Positions 6,446 through 12,664 of a stretch of 13,133 nucleotides of DNA are shown piece after piece. Every line of letters begins with the position of its first letter. The first letter of the stretch is position 1. Below the pieces are notes generated by a model. That model saw only the letters and a list, made by a program, of their open reading frames with translations. It was not told the origin of the DNA and made no database searches. This DNA comes from an uncultured Collinsella sp. GTDB taxonomy: Bacteria; Actinomycetota; Coriobacteriia; Coriobacteriales; Coriobacteriaceae. The translations under genes were made by a program, and so were the position numbers. The stretch covers positions 1 through 13,133 of the forward strand of contig USHF01000022.1 in NCBI GenBank assembly GCA_900554465.1. Reading direction: 5' to 3'.

Positions 6446-6487
6446 AAAACCTGCCAAAACAAACCTGTCCCTTTTTGGCAGGTTTTT
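6446..6487. repeat. Third hairpin; copy of the dispersed repeat
   Basis: Positions 6446-6459 pair perfectly with 6473-6486 (14 bp, 13-base loop). The A-rich left edge and T-rich right edge let it act as a terminator on either strand. Its AACCTGCCAAAACAAACC sequence differs by one base from 2567-2584 in the GH1 leader, and the following CTGTCCC resembles the GGGAC motifs elsewhere in the window. Confidence 0.75.
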
Positions 6488-6540
6488 GCCTGGGGAGCGG
6501 TACCATACAGGCAATGTTTAAACGAGAAAGGTGGGCTCCC

Positions 6541-7494
6541 ATGGAACCTAAGCAGTACTACATCGGCATCGACGTCGGCGGCACTTCGGTTAAGGAGGGC
6601 CTGTTCGACGAGGACGGTAACCTGCTGGCCAAGGCCAGCGTGCCCACGCCTCCCATCGTTGACGCCGCGGGCTTTGCCGCGGTGACCGAGGCTATCGACC
6701 AGGTGGTCGCCAAGGCTCAGATTCCGCGTGCCTTTGTGGCGGGCATTGGCCTGGCCGTTCCGTGCCCCATCCCGGCATCGGGCGATGCCAAGGTCAAGGC
6801 CAACATTGCCATTAACCTGCCCGAGCTGAGAGTCGCCATTCAGGAGCACTGCCCCGACGCGGTCGTTAAGTACGAGAACGATGCCAACGCCGCTGCCATG
6901 GGCGAGGCCTGGCTCGGCTCTGCCAAGGGCGTGCAGAACGTGGTGATGGTCACCATCGGTACCGGCGTGGGCGGCGGCGTTATCGTTAACGGCGACGTAG
7001 TGTCGGGCGTTGTGGGCGCCGGCGGCGAGATTGGCCACATGTGCCTGAACCCGGCTGAGGAGCGCACTTGCGGCTGCGGCGGCCATGGCCATCTGGAGCA
7101 GTATTCCAGCGCCACCGGCGTGGTGAGCAACTACCTTGCCGAGTGCAAGAAGGCGGGCGTTGAGCCCATCGAGCTTACCGGCCCCTCCGATTCCAAGGAC
7201 GTGTTCCAAGCCTGCCGCGAGGGCGACAAGCTCGCGCTTGCCGCGGCCGATACCATGGCCGACTATCTCGGCCGTGCCCTGGCGCTTGTTGCCAACGTGG
7301 TCGACCCCGAGATGTTCCTGATTGGTGGCGGCGCGTCCGCTTCGGCCGATGTCTACCTCGACAAGGTCCGCGAGCACTTTAAGCAGTACGCGCTTTCCGC
7401 CTCGCGCGAGACGCCCATTAAGGTCGCTTCGCTCGGAAACGACGCCGGCATCATCGGTGCCGCCTACGTAGCTCTGCGCGCCGCCGGTAAATAG
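6541..7494 (+). CDS. ROK-family sugar kinase (probable glucokinase)
   Basis: This 317-residue cytosolic enzyme is predicted to phosphorylate a free hexose, most likely glucose, with ATP. ROK landmarks are in order: the phosphate loop IDVGGTSVKEG (Asp11), ENDANAAAMGEAW with catalytic Asp114, GTGVGGGVI (140-148), and GGEIGHM with Glu163 and zinc-ligand His166. The zinc motif reads CGCGGHGHLEQYSS: Cys177 and Cys179 are kept, but the usual third Cys (GCxE) is His184. AAAGGTGG precedes the ATG. It lies 241 bp after EIIA, beyond three terminator-like hairpins, so it may have its own promoter, yet it fits the locus by using the free sugar released by the GH1 enzyme. Other ROK kinases act on N-acetylglucosamine, mannose or fructose, so the substrate is unproven. 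Confidence 0.88.
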   Translation: MEPKQYYIGIDVGGTSVKEGLFDEDGNLLAKASVPTPPIVDAAGFAAVTEAIDQVVAKAQIPRAFVAGIGLAVPCPIPASGDAKVKANIAINLPELRVAIQEHCPDAVVKYENDANAAAMGEAWLGSAKGVQNVVMVTIGTGVGGGVIVNGDVVSGVVGAGGEIGHMCLNPAEERTCGCGGHGHLEQYSSATGVVSNYLAECKKAGVEPIELTGPSDSKDVFQACREGDKLALAAADTMADYLGRALALVANVVDPEMFLIGGGASASADVYLDKVREHFKQYALSASRETPIKVASLGNDAGIIGAAYVALRAAGK

Positions 7495-7495
7495 C

Positions 7496-7556
7496 TGGTG
7501 CAAGGGGGACGGGTTAGTTTGCACCAACATGGTGCAAAGGGGGCAGACTTCGCCCC
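7496..7556. repeat. Overlapping TGGTGCAA hairpins after the ROK kinase
   Basis: TGGTGCAA occurs at 7496-7503 and 7530-7537, and its inverse TTGCACCA lies between them at 7519-7526. The central copy can pair with either flank, giving two mutually exclusive 8-bp hairpins. A GGGGC/GCCCC hairpin (7540-7544 with 7552-7556) follows. The first loop contains GGGGGACGGGTT, matching the dispersed motif. It begins 2 bases after the kinase stop codon and may act as transcript end or repeat element; no T tract follows. Confidence 0.65.
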
Positions 7557-7616
7557 AACACTTGCCCCAAATTGCGCCGTGGCCCTTCCGTCTCAGAAGG
7601 CTCGGCGCCAGCGTGC

Positions 7617-7623
7617 TACCATA
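7617..7623 (+). promoter_or_regulatory. Candidate -10 box for ppaC
   Basis: TACCATA lies 38 bases before the pyrophosphatase start codon. The same heptamer occurs 34 bases before the ROK kinase start (6501-6507). No convincing -35 box is spaced correctly in either case, so this is a weak call resting on the repeated position. Confidence 0.3.
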
Positions 7624-7660
7624 GCTACGTCCAAGTACACATATCAAGTGGAGGATATCC

Positions 7661-8584
7661 ATGGCAAACGTTCTTGTCTTTGGTCACCAGAACCCCGATA
7701 ACGACGCCATCATGAGTGCCGTCGTCCTGTCCCAGCTGCTCAACCAGGTTGAGTATGCCGGCAACACCTACGAGGCTTGCGCCCTGGGCCAGCTTCCGGC
7801 AGAGTCCGCCAAGCTGCTCGCCGACGCCGGCATCGCCGAGCCTCGCGTGATCGAGTCCGTCGAGGCCGGTCAGCTCGTCGTCCTCACCGACCACAACGAG
7901 TCTGCCCAGTCCGTCGCCGGCCTTAAGGACGCCACGGTCTTTGGCGTCGTCGATCATCACCGCATCGGCGACTTCGAGACCGCCGGCCCGCTGCACTACA
8001 TCTGCCTGCCCTGGGGCTCCAGCTGCACCATCGTCACTAAGCTCGCCGACGTGCTCGGCGTTGAGCTTTCCGACGTCCAGGCCAAGCTGCTGCTCTCGGC
8101 CATGATGACCGACACGCTCATGCTCAAGAGCCCCACCACCACCGCTGTCGACCGCGTCGTCGCCGCCAAGCTCGGCGAGCAGGTGGGCGTCGACCCGGTC
8201 AAGTTTGGCATGGAGGTCTTCCTCACCCGTCCGTCCGGCTCCTTCACCGCTGCCGAGATGGTCGGCAACGACATCAAGATGTTCGAGCCCGCCGGTAAGA
8301 AGCTGCTCATCGGCCAGTACGAGACCGTCGACAAGAGCCGCGCGCTCGGCATGATCGACGAGATCCGTGAGGCCATGCGCGCCTACGCCGCCGAGAAGGG
8401 TGCCGACGGCATTGTCCTGTGCATCACCGACATCATGGAGGAGGGCTCGCAGGTTCTGCTCGAGGGCGAGACCGAGGCCGCTCAGAAGGGCTTGGGCATT
8501 GCCGACGAGCACGACGGCGTTTGGATGCCGGGCGTCCTCTCCCGTAAGAAGCAGGTCGCTGCCCCCATCATGGCCGCCTGCTAG
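7661..8584 (+). CDS. ppaC: Manganese-dependent inorganic pyrophosphatase (family II)
   Basis: This 307-residue cytosolic DHH-superfamily enzyme splits pyrophosphate into two phosphates, pulling biosynthetic reactions forward. The N-terminal metal motif GHQNPDND gives His9, Asp13 and Asp15. TDH at Asp77, VVDHH (98-100) and Asp151 in MMTDT complete the metal site. The C-terminal SRKKQ (294-298) is the substrate-binding motif of the second domain. All match Bacillus PpaC closely in position, and the length is typical (about 309). No CBS or DRTGG regulatory insert is present, so it is the simple form. GGAGG lies 6 bases before the ATG. It has its own terminator and appears to be a single-gene unit unrelated to the sugar locus. 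Confidence 0.96.
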   Translation: MANVLVFGHQNPDNDAIMSAVVLSQLLNQVEYAGNTYEACALGQLPAESAKLLADAGIAEPRVIESVEAGQLVVLTDHNESAQSVAGLKDATVFGVVDHHRIGDFETAGPLHYICLPWGSSCTIVTKLADVLGVELSDVQAKLLLSAMMTDTLMLKSPTTTAVDRVVAAKLGEQVGVDPVKFGMEVFLTRPSGSFTAAEMVGNDIKMFEPAGKKLLIGQYETVDKSRALGMIDEIREAMRAYAAEKGADGIVLCITDIMEEGSQVLLEGETEAAQKGLGIADEHDGVWMPGVLSRKKQVAAPIMAAC

Positions 8585-8603
8585 GTTTAGTTGACCAAAC
8601 GCC

Positions 8604-8643
8604 ACGACCGGATCGCGGACGCCCCGCGCTCCGGTCGTTTTTT
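8604..8643 (+). terminator. ppaC intrinsic terminator
   Basis: ACGACCGGA (8604-8612) pairs with TCCGGTCGT (8630-8638), 9 bp, with an inner CGCGG/CCGCG stem and a run of six T. It begins 20 bases after the ppaC stop codon. Confidence 0.88.
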
Positions 8644-8685
8644 GTGCATGCGCCGCGTCGTCTCTTGGACAGGCGTGCCCGTGCC

Positions 8686-8706
8686 GTTGAGCAAATAATG
8701 TTCAAC
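8686..8706. promoter_or_regulatory. Palindrome upstream of nhaA (operator-like)
   Basis: GTTGAGC (8686-8692) and GTTCAAC (8700-8706) are inverted with one mismatch around the AT-rich centre AAATAAT. In an otherwise GC-rich region between the ppaC terminator and nhaA, this could be a regulator site or part of a promoter. No -35/-10 pair is clear. Confidence 0.35.
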
Positions 8707-8781
8707 CTGTGGTTCCGCTTTTCGGCCGCGCCTGCGTGCTTGTCGTGCAGGGTAGGCTAGATGCAAGCGTAATACGTTAGA

Positions 8782-8816
8782 GCGCGGCGCCGCCACTTGG
8801 GCGGGCCGTGCTTTTT
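8782..8816 (+). promoter_or_regulatory. Terminator-like hairpin in the nhaA leader
   Basis: GCGCGGC (8782-8788) and CCGCC (8790-8794) pair with GGCGG (8800-8804) and GCCGTGC (8805-8811), 12 bp with one bulge and a 5-base loop, followed by TTTTT. It lies 34 bases before the nhaA start, after a separate ppaC terminator, so it may be an attenuator. GCCGCGC at 8725-8731 can pair with its left arm as an anti-terminator, and GGGCGG at 8799-8804 can pair with CCGCCC just before the start codon. A further hairpin, ACGGGA/TCCCGT, lies at 8820-8835 next to the ribosome binding site. Confidence 0.5.
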
Positions 8817-8849
8817 AAGACGGGAGCTTTCCCGTGAAAGGAGCCGCCC

Positions 8850-10208
8850 ATGGCAGCAACTGAGCAGCTGTTCAACGTCCGTGAGCGCAAGCGCTTTGAA
8901 CGCCACGACATTTGGGAGCGCATCGCCGAGAACGGCACGATTTCCGCCGCCGTCATGGTCATCGCCGCCATCGCCGCCGTCATTTGCGCCAATACCGATG
9001 CCTACGAGGCCATCCATCACTTTTTGGAGACCCCGCTGTATGTGGGTCTGGGCAACCTTACGGCCGGTCTTACCGTTGAGCTTTTCGTCAACGACTTCCT
9101 CATGGCGATTTTCTTTTTGTTGGTGGGCATTGAGCTTAAGTACGAGATGACGGTCGGCGAGCTCAAGAATCCGCGTCAGGCCATGCTTCCCATGCTGGCG
9201 GCCGTGGGCGGCGTCGTCGTTCCTGCCTGCATCTACCTGATCTTTAACCATGCCGGCGCCCGCAACGGTTGGGCCATCCCCATGGCAACCGATATTGCCT
9301 TTGCGCTGGGCGTGCTGTCGCTTTTGGGCAACCGCGTGCCCAACGGCGTGCGCGTGTTCTTCTCGACGCTCGCCATCGCCGATGACCTCATCTCCATCGC
9401 CGCCATCGCCATCTTCTACGGTCAGAGCCCCAATCCGTTTTGGTTGGGCGCCGCCGCGCTGGTGACCTGCGCGCTCGTGTGGCTCAACAAGACGCAGCAT
9501 TACCGCCTCGCCCCGTATTCGGTACTGGGCCTGCTGTTGTGGTTCTGCATGTTCAAGAGCGGTGTACATGCCACGCTCGCCGGCGTCATCCTGGCCTTTA
9601 CCATTCCGGCCAAGTGCGGCGTCAAGCTCGATAGCCTCACCGATTGGTTGGGCGAGTGCCTGCCGCTGCTTGATGACCGCTACGACGACGAGGCACACAT
9701 CCTGGGCCAGCATGACTTTACCGTCTCGACCACCAGGGTCGAGCGCGTCATGCACCGCGTGACCCCGCCGCTCATCCGCATGGAGCGTCTGATCTCCACG
9801 CCGGTCAACTTTGTGATTCTGCCGATCTTTGCGTTCGTGAACGCACAGGTTCGCCTAGTGGGTGTGGATATGAGCACGCTGCTCACCGACCCGGTGACGC
9901 TCGGCGTGTACTTTGGCATGCTGCTGGGCAAGCCGATCGGCATCTTTGGCATGACGTTTGCCCTGGTTAAGTTTAGGGTCTGCGAGCTGCCGCATAACGT
10001 TAACTGGCACATGATTGCCGGTGTGGGCATTCTGGGCGGCATCGGCTTCACCATGTCGATCCTCATCAGCGGCCTTGCCTTCCCGACGGCCCAGTTTGAG
10101 GTTCTGGCTGCCAAGGCCGCCATCCTTGCCGGTTCGGTCACCGCTGCCGTGCTCGGTATGATCTACATGAGCGTGGTCTGCAAACACCCCGCGCCCAAGG
10201 ACGAGTAA
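8850..10208 (+). CDS. nhaA: Na+/H+ antiporter NhaA
   Basis: This 452-residue inner-membrane antiporter exports Na+ (or Li+) in exchange for protons, supporting pH and sodium balance. About a dozen hydrophobic segments follow a cytosolic N terminus of about 30 residues. Signature residues are present: Asp148 in MATDIAFALG, the paired Asp178-Asp179 in LAIADDLISI (E. coli Asp163-Asp164), and a lysine in MLLGKPIGIF that corresponds to E. coli Lys300. The protein is longer than E. coli NhaA (388) because of an N-terminal extension and a hydrophilic stretch before the ERVMHRVTPPLIRMERL segment, which is common in actinobacterial members. AAAGGAG lies 6 bases before the ATG. It has its own terminator and a structured leader, suggesting independent regulation. 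Confidence 0.95.
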   Translation: MAATEQLFNVRERKRFERHDIWERIAENGTISAAVMVIAAIAAVICANTDAYEAIHHFLETPLYVGLGNLTAGLTVELFVNDFLMAIFFLLVGIELKYEMTVGELKNPRQAMLPMLAAVGGVVVPACIYLIFNHAGARNGWAIPMATDIAFALGVLSLLGNRVPNGVRVFFSTLAIADDLISIAAIAIFYGQSPNPFWLGAAALVTCALVWLNKTQHYRLAPYSVLGLLLWFCMFKSGVHATLAGVILAFTIPAKCGVKLDSLTDWLGECLPLLDDRYDDEAHILGQHDFTVSTTRVERVMHRVTPPLIRMERLISTPVNFVILPIFAFVNAQVRLVGVDMSTLLTDPVTLGVYFGMLLGKPIGIFGMTFALVKFRVCELPHNVNWHMIAGVGILGGIGFTMSILISGLAFPTAQFEVLAAKAAILAGSVTAAVLGMIYMSVVCKHPAPKDE

Positions 10209-10225
10209 GAGCACATACAAGTTTG

Positions 10226-10263
10226 AAAACGCCGCCTGTGAACACCATCACAAGCGGCGTTTT
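10226..10263. terminator. nhaA intrinsic terminator, usable on both strands
   Basis: AAAACGCCGC (10226-10235) pairs perfectly with GCGGCGTTTT (10254-10263), with an inner TGTGA/TCACA stem (10237-10241 with 10248-10252). The A and T edges make it symmetrical. It begins 17 bases after the nhaA stop codon. Confidence 0.88.
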
Positions 10264-10277
10264 AGTCATTGGGTAGC

Positions 10278-10428
10278 CATTGGGGACGTTCTTAAATGAC
10301 TAGTCACCGGGGACAGTCTTGCGGAGTCGGCACTTGGGGACGTTCCTTATGTGCCGGCAGTTTGGGACAGTCCTTTTCCCCTGCAAAGAGCGCGCCTAGT
10401 GACTACTCATTTAAGTCTGTCCCCAATG
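10278..10428. repeat. Nested palindrome with five GGGAC motifs
   Basis: Outer arms 10278-10307 and 10399-10428 are inverted copies matching at 26 of 30 positions. Inside lie CGGCAC/GTGCCG arms (10328-10333 with 10351-10356). GGGGACGTTC at 10282, GGGGACAGTC at 10309, GGGGACGTTC at 10337, GGGACAGTCC at 10364 and the inverse GTCTGTCCCC at 10415 form a cluster of related motifs. It fills the gap between nhaA and the convergent small gene. Such clusters resemble REP/BIME-type repeats mobilised in trans; no transposase is in the window. Confidence 0.75.
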
Positions 10429-10435
10429 AGTGGTT

Positions 10436-10690
10436 TTATTCCACGGTGCCGTAGATGGCGCCCCAGCCATGGGCGGCAAGGGCGGAGTTGAGCTGGTCGC
10501 AAAGTGACTGGCGGTCGTAATAGCCGGGCGGTAGCAGGTTGACGATTTCCATGAGATCGGGCGCCAAGTCCAAGATCTCGGCCTGAACGATGAGATCGAG
10601 GCGGTCGATGGCGTGGCGGTCGTAAAACAGCCCGTCGACCAGGCGCTGTAGGTCGCCGAATTCCTCGGCCCTAAACGAACCGTATTCCAT
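10436..10690 (-). CDS. Small conserved-looking protein of unknown function
   Basis: I do not recognise this 84-residue protein. It is acidic, with a high Leu/Asp content, no signal peptide and no membrane segment. It looks all-helical in its first half (EEFGDLQRLVDGLFYDRHAID) with a PPGYYDRQSLCDQLNSAL segment near the end. The reading frame is supported by AGGAGG 4 bases before the ATG at 10690 and by codon use like its neighbours. A longer frame to 10720 would start upstream of that site and is less likely. It is divergent from the aspartate aminotransferase gene, with 150 bp between, and its stop codon lies just beside the nested palindrome. No function is assigned. Confidence 0.75.
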   Translation of the reverse strand: MEYGSFRAEEFGDLQRLVDGLFYDRHAIDRLDLIVQAEILDLAPDLMEIVNLLPPGYYDRQSLCDQLNSALAAHGWGAIYGTVE

Positions 10691-10793
10691 AGTGCCTCCT
10701 TGGGCGCCCCACGCCGGCATGCGCGGCGATGTCGTAATTCATTGCGATGGACTTAATCTATCACGGCTTCATACCGTTGCGGCGGTGGCGGTC

Positions 10794-10799
10794 TATACT
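10794..10799 (+). promoter_or_regulatory. Candidate -10 box for the aminotransferase gene
   Basis: TATACT lies 41 bases before the start codon in an otherwise GC-rich spacer. No good -35 hexamer lies 16-18 bases upstream. The same TATACT precedes the Tat-like gene at 12584. Confidence 0.45.
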
Positions 10800-10840
10800 T
10801 AGACGAACTGCAACGTACCGCTTCGCGAAAGGTCGCACCC

Positions 10841-12145
10841 ATGCAGACGATCTACCAGAAGATGGAAACCACCGAACTCGATGCCGCCATCGAGGCGCTC
10901 AAAGTCGAGGTCGCCGAGGTCAAGGCCAAGGGCCTGGCGCTCGATATGGCCCGCGGCAAGCCGTCGCCCTCCCAGGTGGACATCTCTCGACCCATGCTCG
11001 ATATCCTCAACGCCGATGCCGATCTGCACGACGGCAGCGTCGACTGCTCCAACTACGGCTGCTTCGAGGGTATTCCCTCGGCACGCAAGTTGGCAGGGGA
11101 GTTCCTGGGCTGCCCCGCCGAGCAGACGCTCGTGCTGGGTTCGTCGAGCCTTTTGATCGAGCATGACATCGCCGGCATGTTCTGGCGCTGTGGCTCGTGC
11201 GGCAGCGAGCCCTGGGACGCCTACGAGGCCGCGCACGACGGCAAGAAGGTCAAGTTCCTGTGCCCCGTTCCCGGTTACGATCGCCACTTTGGCATCACCG
11301 CCGACCTGGGTATCGAGAACGTCCCCGTCGCGATGACCGACAACGGCCCCGACATGGACGAGATCGAGCGCCTCGTTGCCGCCGACGATTCCATCAAGGG
11401 TATCTGGTGCGTGCCCAAGTATTCCAACCCCACGGGCATCACTTTTAGCGAGGACACCGTGCGCCGCCTGGTCGAGATGCCCACGGCCGCGCCCGATTTC
11501 CGCATCTTCTGGGACAACGCCTACTGCGTGCACGACCTGTACGACGAGACCGACGAGCTCGCAAACATCTTTGACCTCGCTCGCGCGGCGGGCACCGAGG
11601 ATCGCGTGGTGGCCTTTGCCTCGACGTCAAAGATCACCTTCCCGGGCGCCGGCATCGGCTTTATCGGTGCGAGCCCCGCGGTTATCGCCGAGTTCTCCAA
11701 GCGCCTGAAGGCCGGCCTCATCAGCGCCGACAAGCTCAACCAGCTGCGTCACGTGCGCTTCCTTCCCACCATCGAGGCGGTCAAGGAGCACATGAAAAAG
11801 CACGCCGAGTTCCTGCGCCCGCGCTTTGAGGCCGTTGAGCGCAAGCTCACCGAGGGTCTGGGCGATACGGGTTGCGCCACTTGGACGCATCCCCGCGGCG
11901 GCTACTTTGTGAGCTTCGATGGTCCCGAGGGCTCGGCCCAAAAGGTCGCCGCGCTTTGTGCCGACCTGGGCGTCAAGCTTACGCCGGCTGGTGCCACCTG
12001 GCCCTATGGCAAGGATCCGCGCGACACCAACATCCGCATCGCGCCGAGCTATCCCACGGTCGAGGACCTGGAGGCCGCGCTCGATGTGCTGGTGCTGGCC
12101 GTCAAGCTCGTCGCTGCCGAGCTTGCGCGTGCCGAGCGCGCCTAA
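10841..12145 (+). CDS. Aspartate aminotransferase, Corynebacterium AspT-type (class I fold)
   Basis: This 434-residue PLP enzyme probably transfers the amino group between aspartate and 2-oxoglutarate. It matches the distinct aminotransferase group typified by Corynebacterium AspT rather than the classical AspC: ALDMARGKPSPSQVDISRPM near the N terminus, NYGCFEGIPSARKL, KFLCPVPGYDRHF, IKGIWCVPKYSNPTG (Asn196), WDNAY (Asp225), FASTSKITFPGAG with the PLP lysine Lys264, DKLNQLRHVRF, and TPAGATWPYG followed by NIRIAPSYP. Length fits the group (about 430). AAAGGT lies 7 bases before the ATG. It stands alone, followed by the STAS gene after 51 bp, so read-through into that gene is possible. Activity toward other amino acids or a MocR-like partner is not excluded. 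Confidence 0.9.
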   Translation: MQTIYQKMETTELDAAIEALKVEVAEVKAKGLALDMARGKPSPSQVDISRPMLDILNADADLHDGSVDCSNYGCFEGIPSARKLAGEFLGCPAEQTLVLGSSSLLIEHDIAGMFWRCGSCGSEPWDAYEAAHDGKKVKFLCPVPGYDRHFGITADLGIENVPVAMTDNGPDMDEIERLVAADDSIKGIWCVPKYSNPTGITFSEDTVRRLVEMPTAAPDFRIFWDNAYCVHDLYDETDELANIFDLARAAGTEDRVVAFASTSKITFPGAGIGFIGASPAVIAEFSKRLKAGLISADKLNQLRHVRFLPTIEAVKEHMKKHAEFLRPRFEAVERKLTEGLGDTGCATWTHPRGGYFVSFDGPEGSAQKVAALCADLGVKLTPAGATWPYGKDPRDTNIRIAPSYPTVEDLEAALDVLVLAVKLVAAELARAERA

Positions 12146-12196
12146 CGCGCGGCTTCCCGTACTATCCGCACTTTCGATACGTAAAGGAGCGTATAC

Positions 12197-12511
12197 ATGG
12201 ATTTGGGTATTTCCACCAACCCCACGCCAGAGCTCTACACCATTAAGGTAACCGGCGAGATCGATATCTCTAACGCCGATAGCCTGCGCAATGCCATCGA
12301 CCTGGCGCTCGAGCAGCCCACCGAGGCCGTTGAGCTCGATTTTGCCCAGGTGAGCTACATCGATTCGACGGGCATTGGCGTGCTCGTGGGCGCCGCACAC
12401 CACGCGGTCGACCACGGCAAGCGCTTTAGCTGCACCAATGTGCAGCCTCCGGTGATGCGCGTGGTTCAGCTGTTGGGTGTCGACCAGGAGATTTCGATCA
12501 CCGCTGCATAA
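12197..12511 (+). CDS. STAS-domain anti-sigma factor antagonist (SpoIIAA/RsbV-like)
   Basis: This 104-residue single-domain cytosolic protein belongs to the SpoIIAA/RsbV/BldG group, which binds an anti-sigma kinase and frees a sigma factor when unphosphorylated. The core motif VSYIDSTGIGVLVGA is intact, with Ser57 as the expected phosphorylation site. The KVTGEIDISNADSLRNAI segment and the C-terminal VMRVVQLLGVDQEISI segment also fit. AAGGAG lies 7 bases before the ATG. It follows the aminotransferase by 51 bp. No RsbW-type kinase, sigma factor or phosphatase is adjacent within the window, so its partner must be elsewhere. Confidence 0.92.
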   Translation: MDLGISTNPTPELYTIKVTGEIDISNADSLRNAIDLALEQPTEAVELDFAQVSYIDSTGIGVLVGAAHHAVDHGKRFSCTNVQPPVMRVVQLLGVDQEISITAA

Positions 12512-12555
12512 TCTTTGCCCCCAAAAGGGCGTGCCTTATGGCATATGTTTGTGAT

Positions 12556-12583
12556 GCGCTCGGACGTTTTGGCGTCCGGGCGC
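12556..12583 (+). terminator. GC-rich hairpin abutting a -10 box
   Basis: Positions 12556-12566 pair with 12573-12583 (11 bp with one G-T, 6-base loop). It could end the STAS transcript, but no T tract follows; instead TATACT begins at the next base. The stem occupies the place of a -35 box, so it could also be an operator. Confidence 0.4.
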
Positions 12584-12589
12584 TATACT
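12584..12589 (+). promoter_or_regulatory. Candidate -10 box for the Tat-like gene
   Basis: TATACT lies 75 bases before the GTG start at 12665, giving a leader of about 69 bases. The -35 position falls inside the hairpin at 12556-12583 and has no TTGACA-like sequence. Confidence 0.45.
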
Positions 12590-12632
12590 TGACCGAATGA
12601 ATAGACGAGTTCCGGCCGAATGGCGCGGTGCG

Positions 12633-12659
12633 GGCTCGACTCACATCGAGCCTTGGAGG
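12633..12659 (+). promoter_or_regulatory. Hairpin and ribosome binding site that set the GTG start
   Basis: GGCTCGA (12633-12639) pairs perfectly with TCGAGCC (12646-12652), 2 bases before GGAGG (12655-12659). GGAGG lies 5 bases before GTG at 12665, which fixes that start rather than the out-of-frame ATG at 12661. The stem next to the site may affect translation. Confidence 0.6.
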
Positions 12660-12664
12660 TATGT

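Noticed and set aside
6343..7662. 439-codon minus-strand open frame over the ROK kinase
   Set aside because: It crosses three hairpins and opposes all ROK motifs; no plausible ribosome binding site or domain.
8757..9755. 332-codon minus-strand open frame over the nhaA 5' half
   Set aside because: Low-complexity charged translation antisense to a clear NhaA; a GC-bias shadow.
10278..10428. CRISPR array suggested by repeated GGGAC motifs
   Set aside because: Repeats are short, vary in sequence and alternate in orientation, with unequal spacing; they form nested palindromes rather than regular direct repeats.
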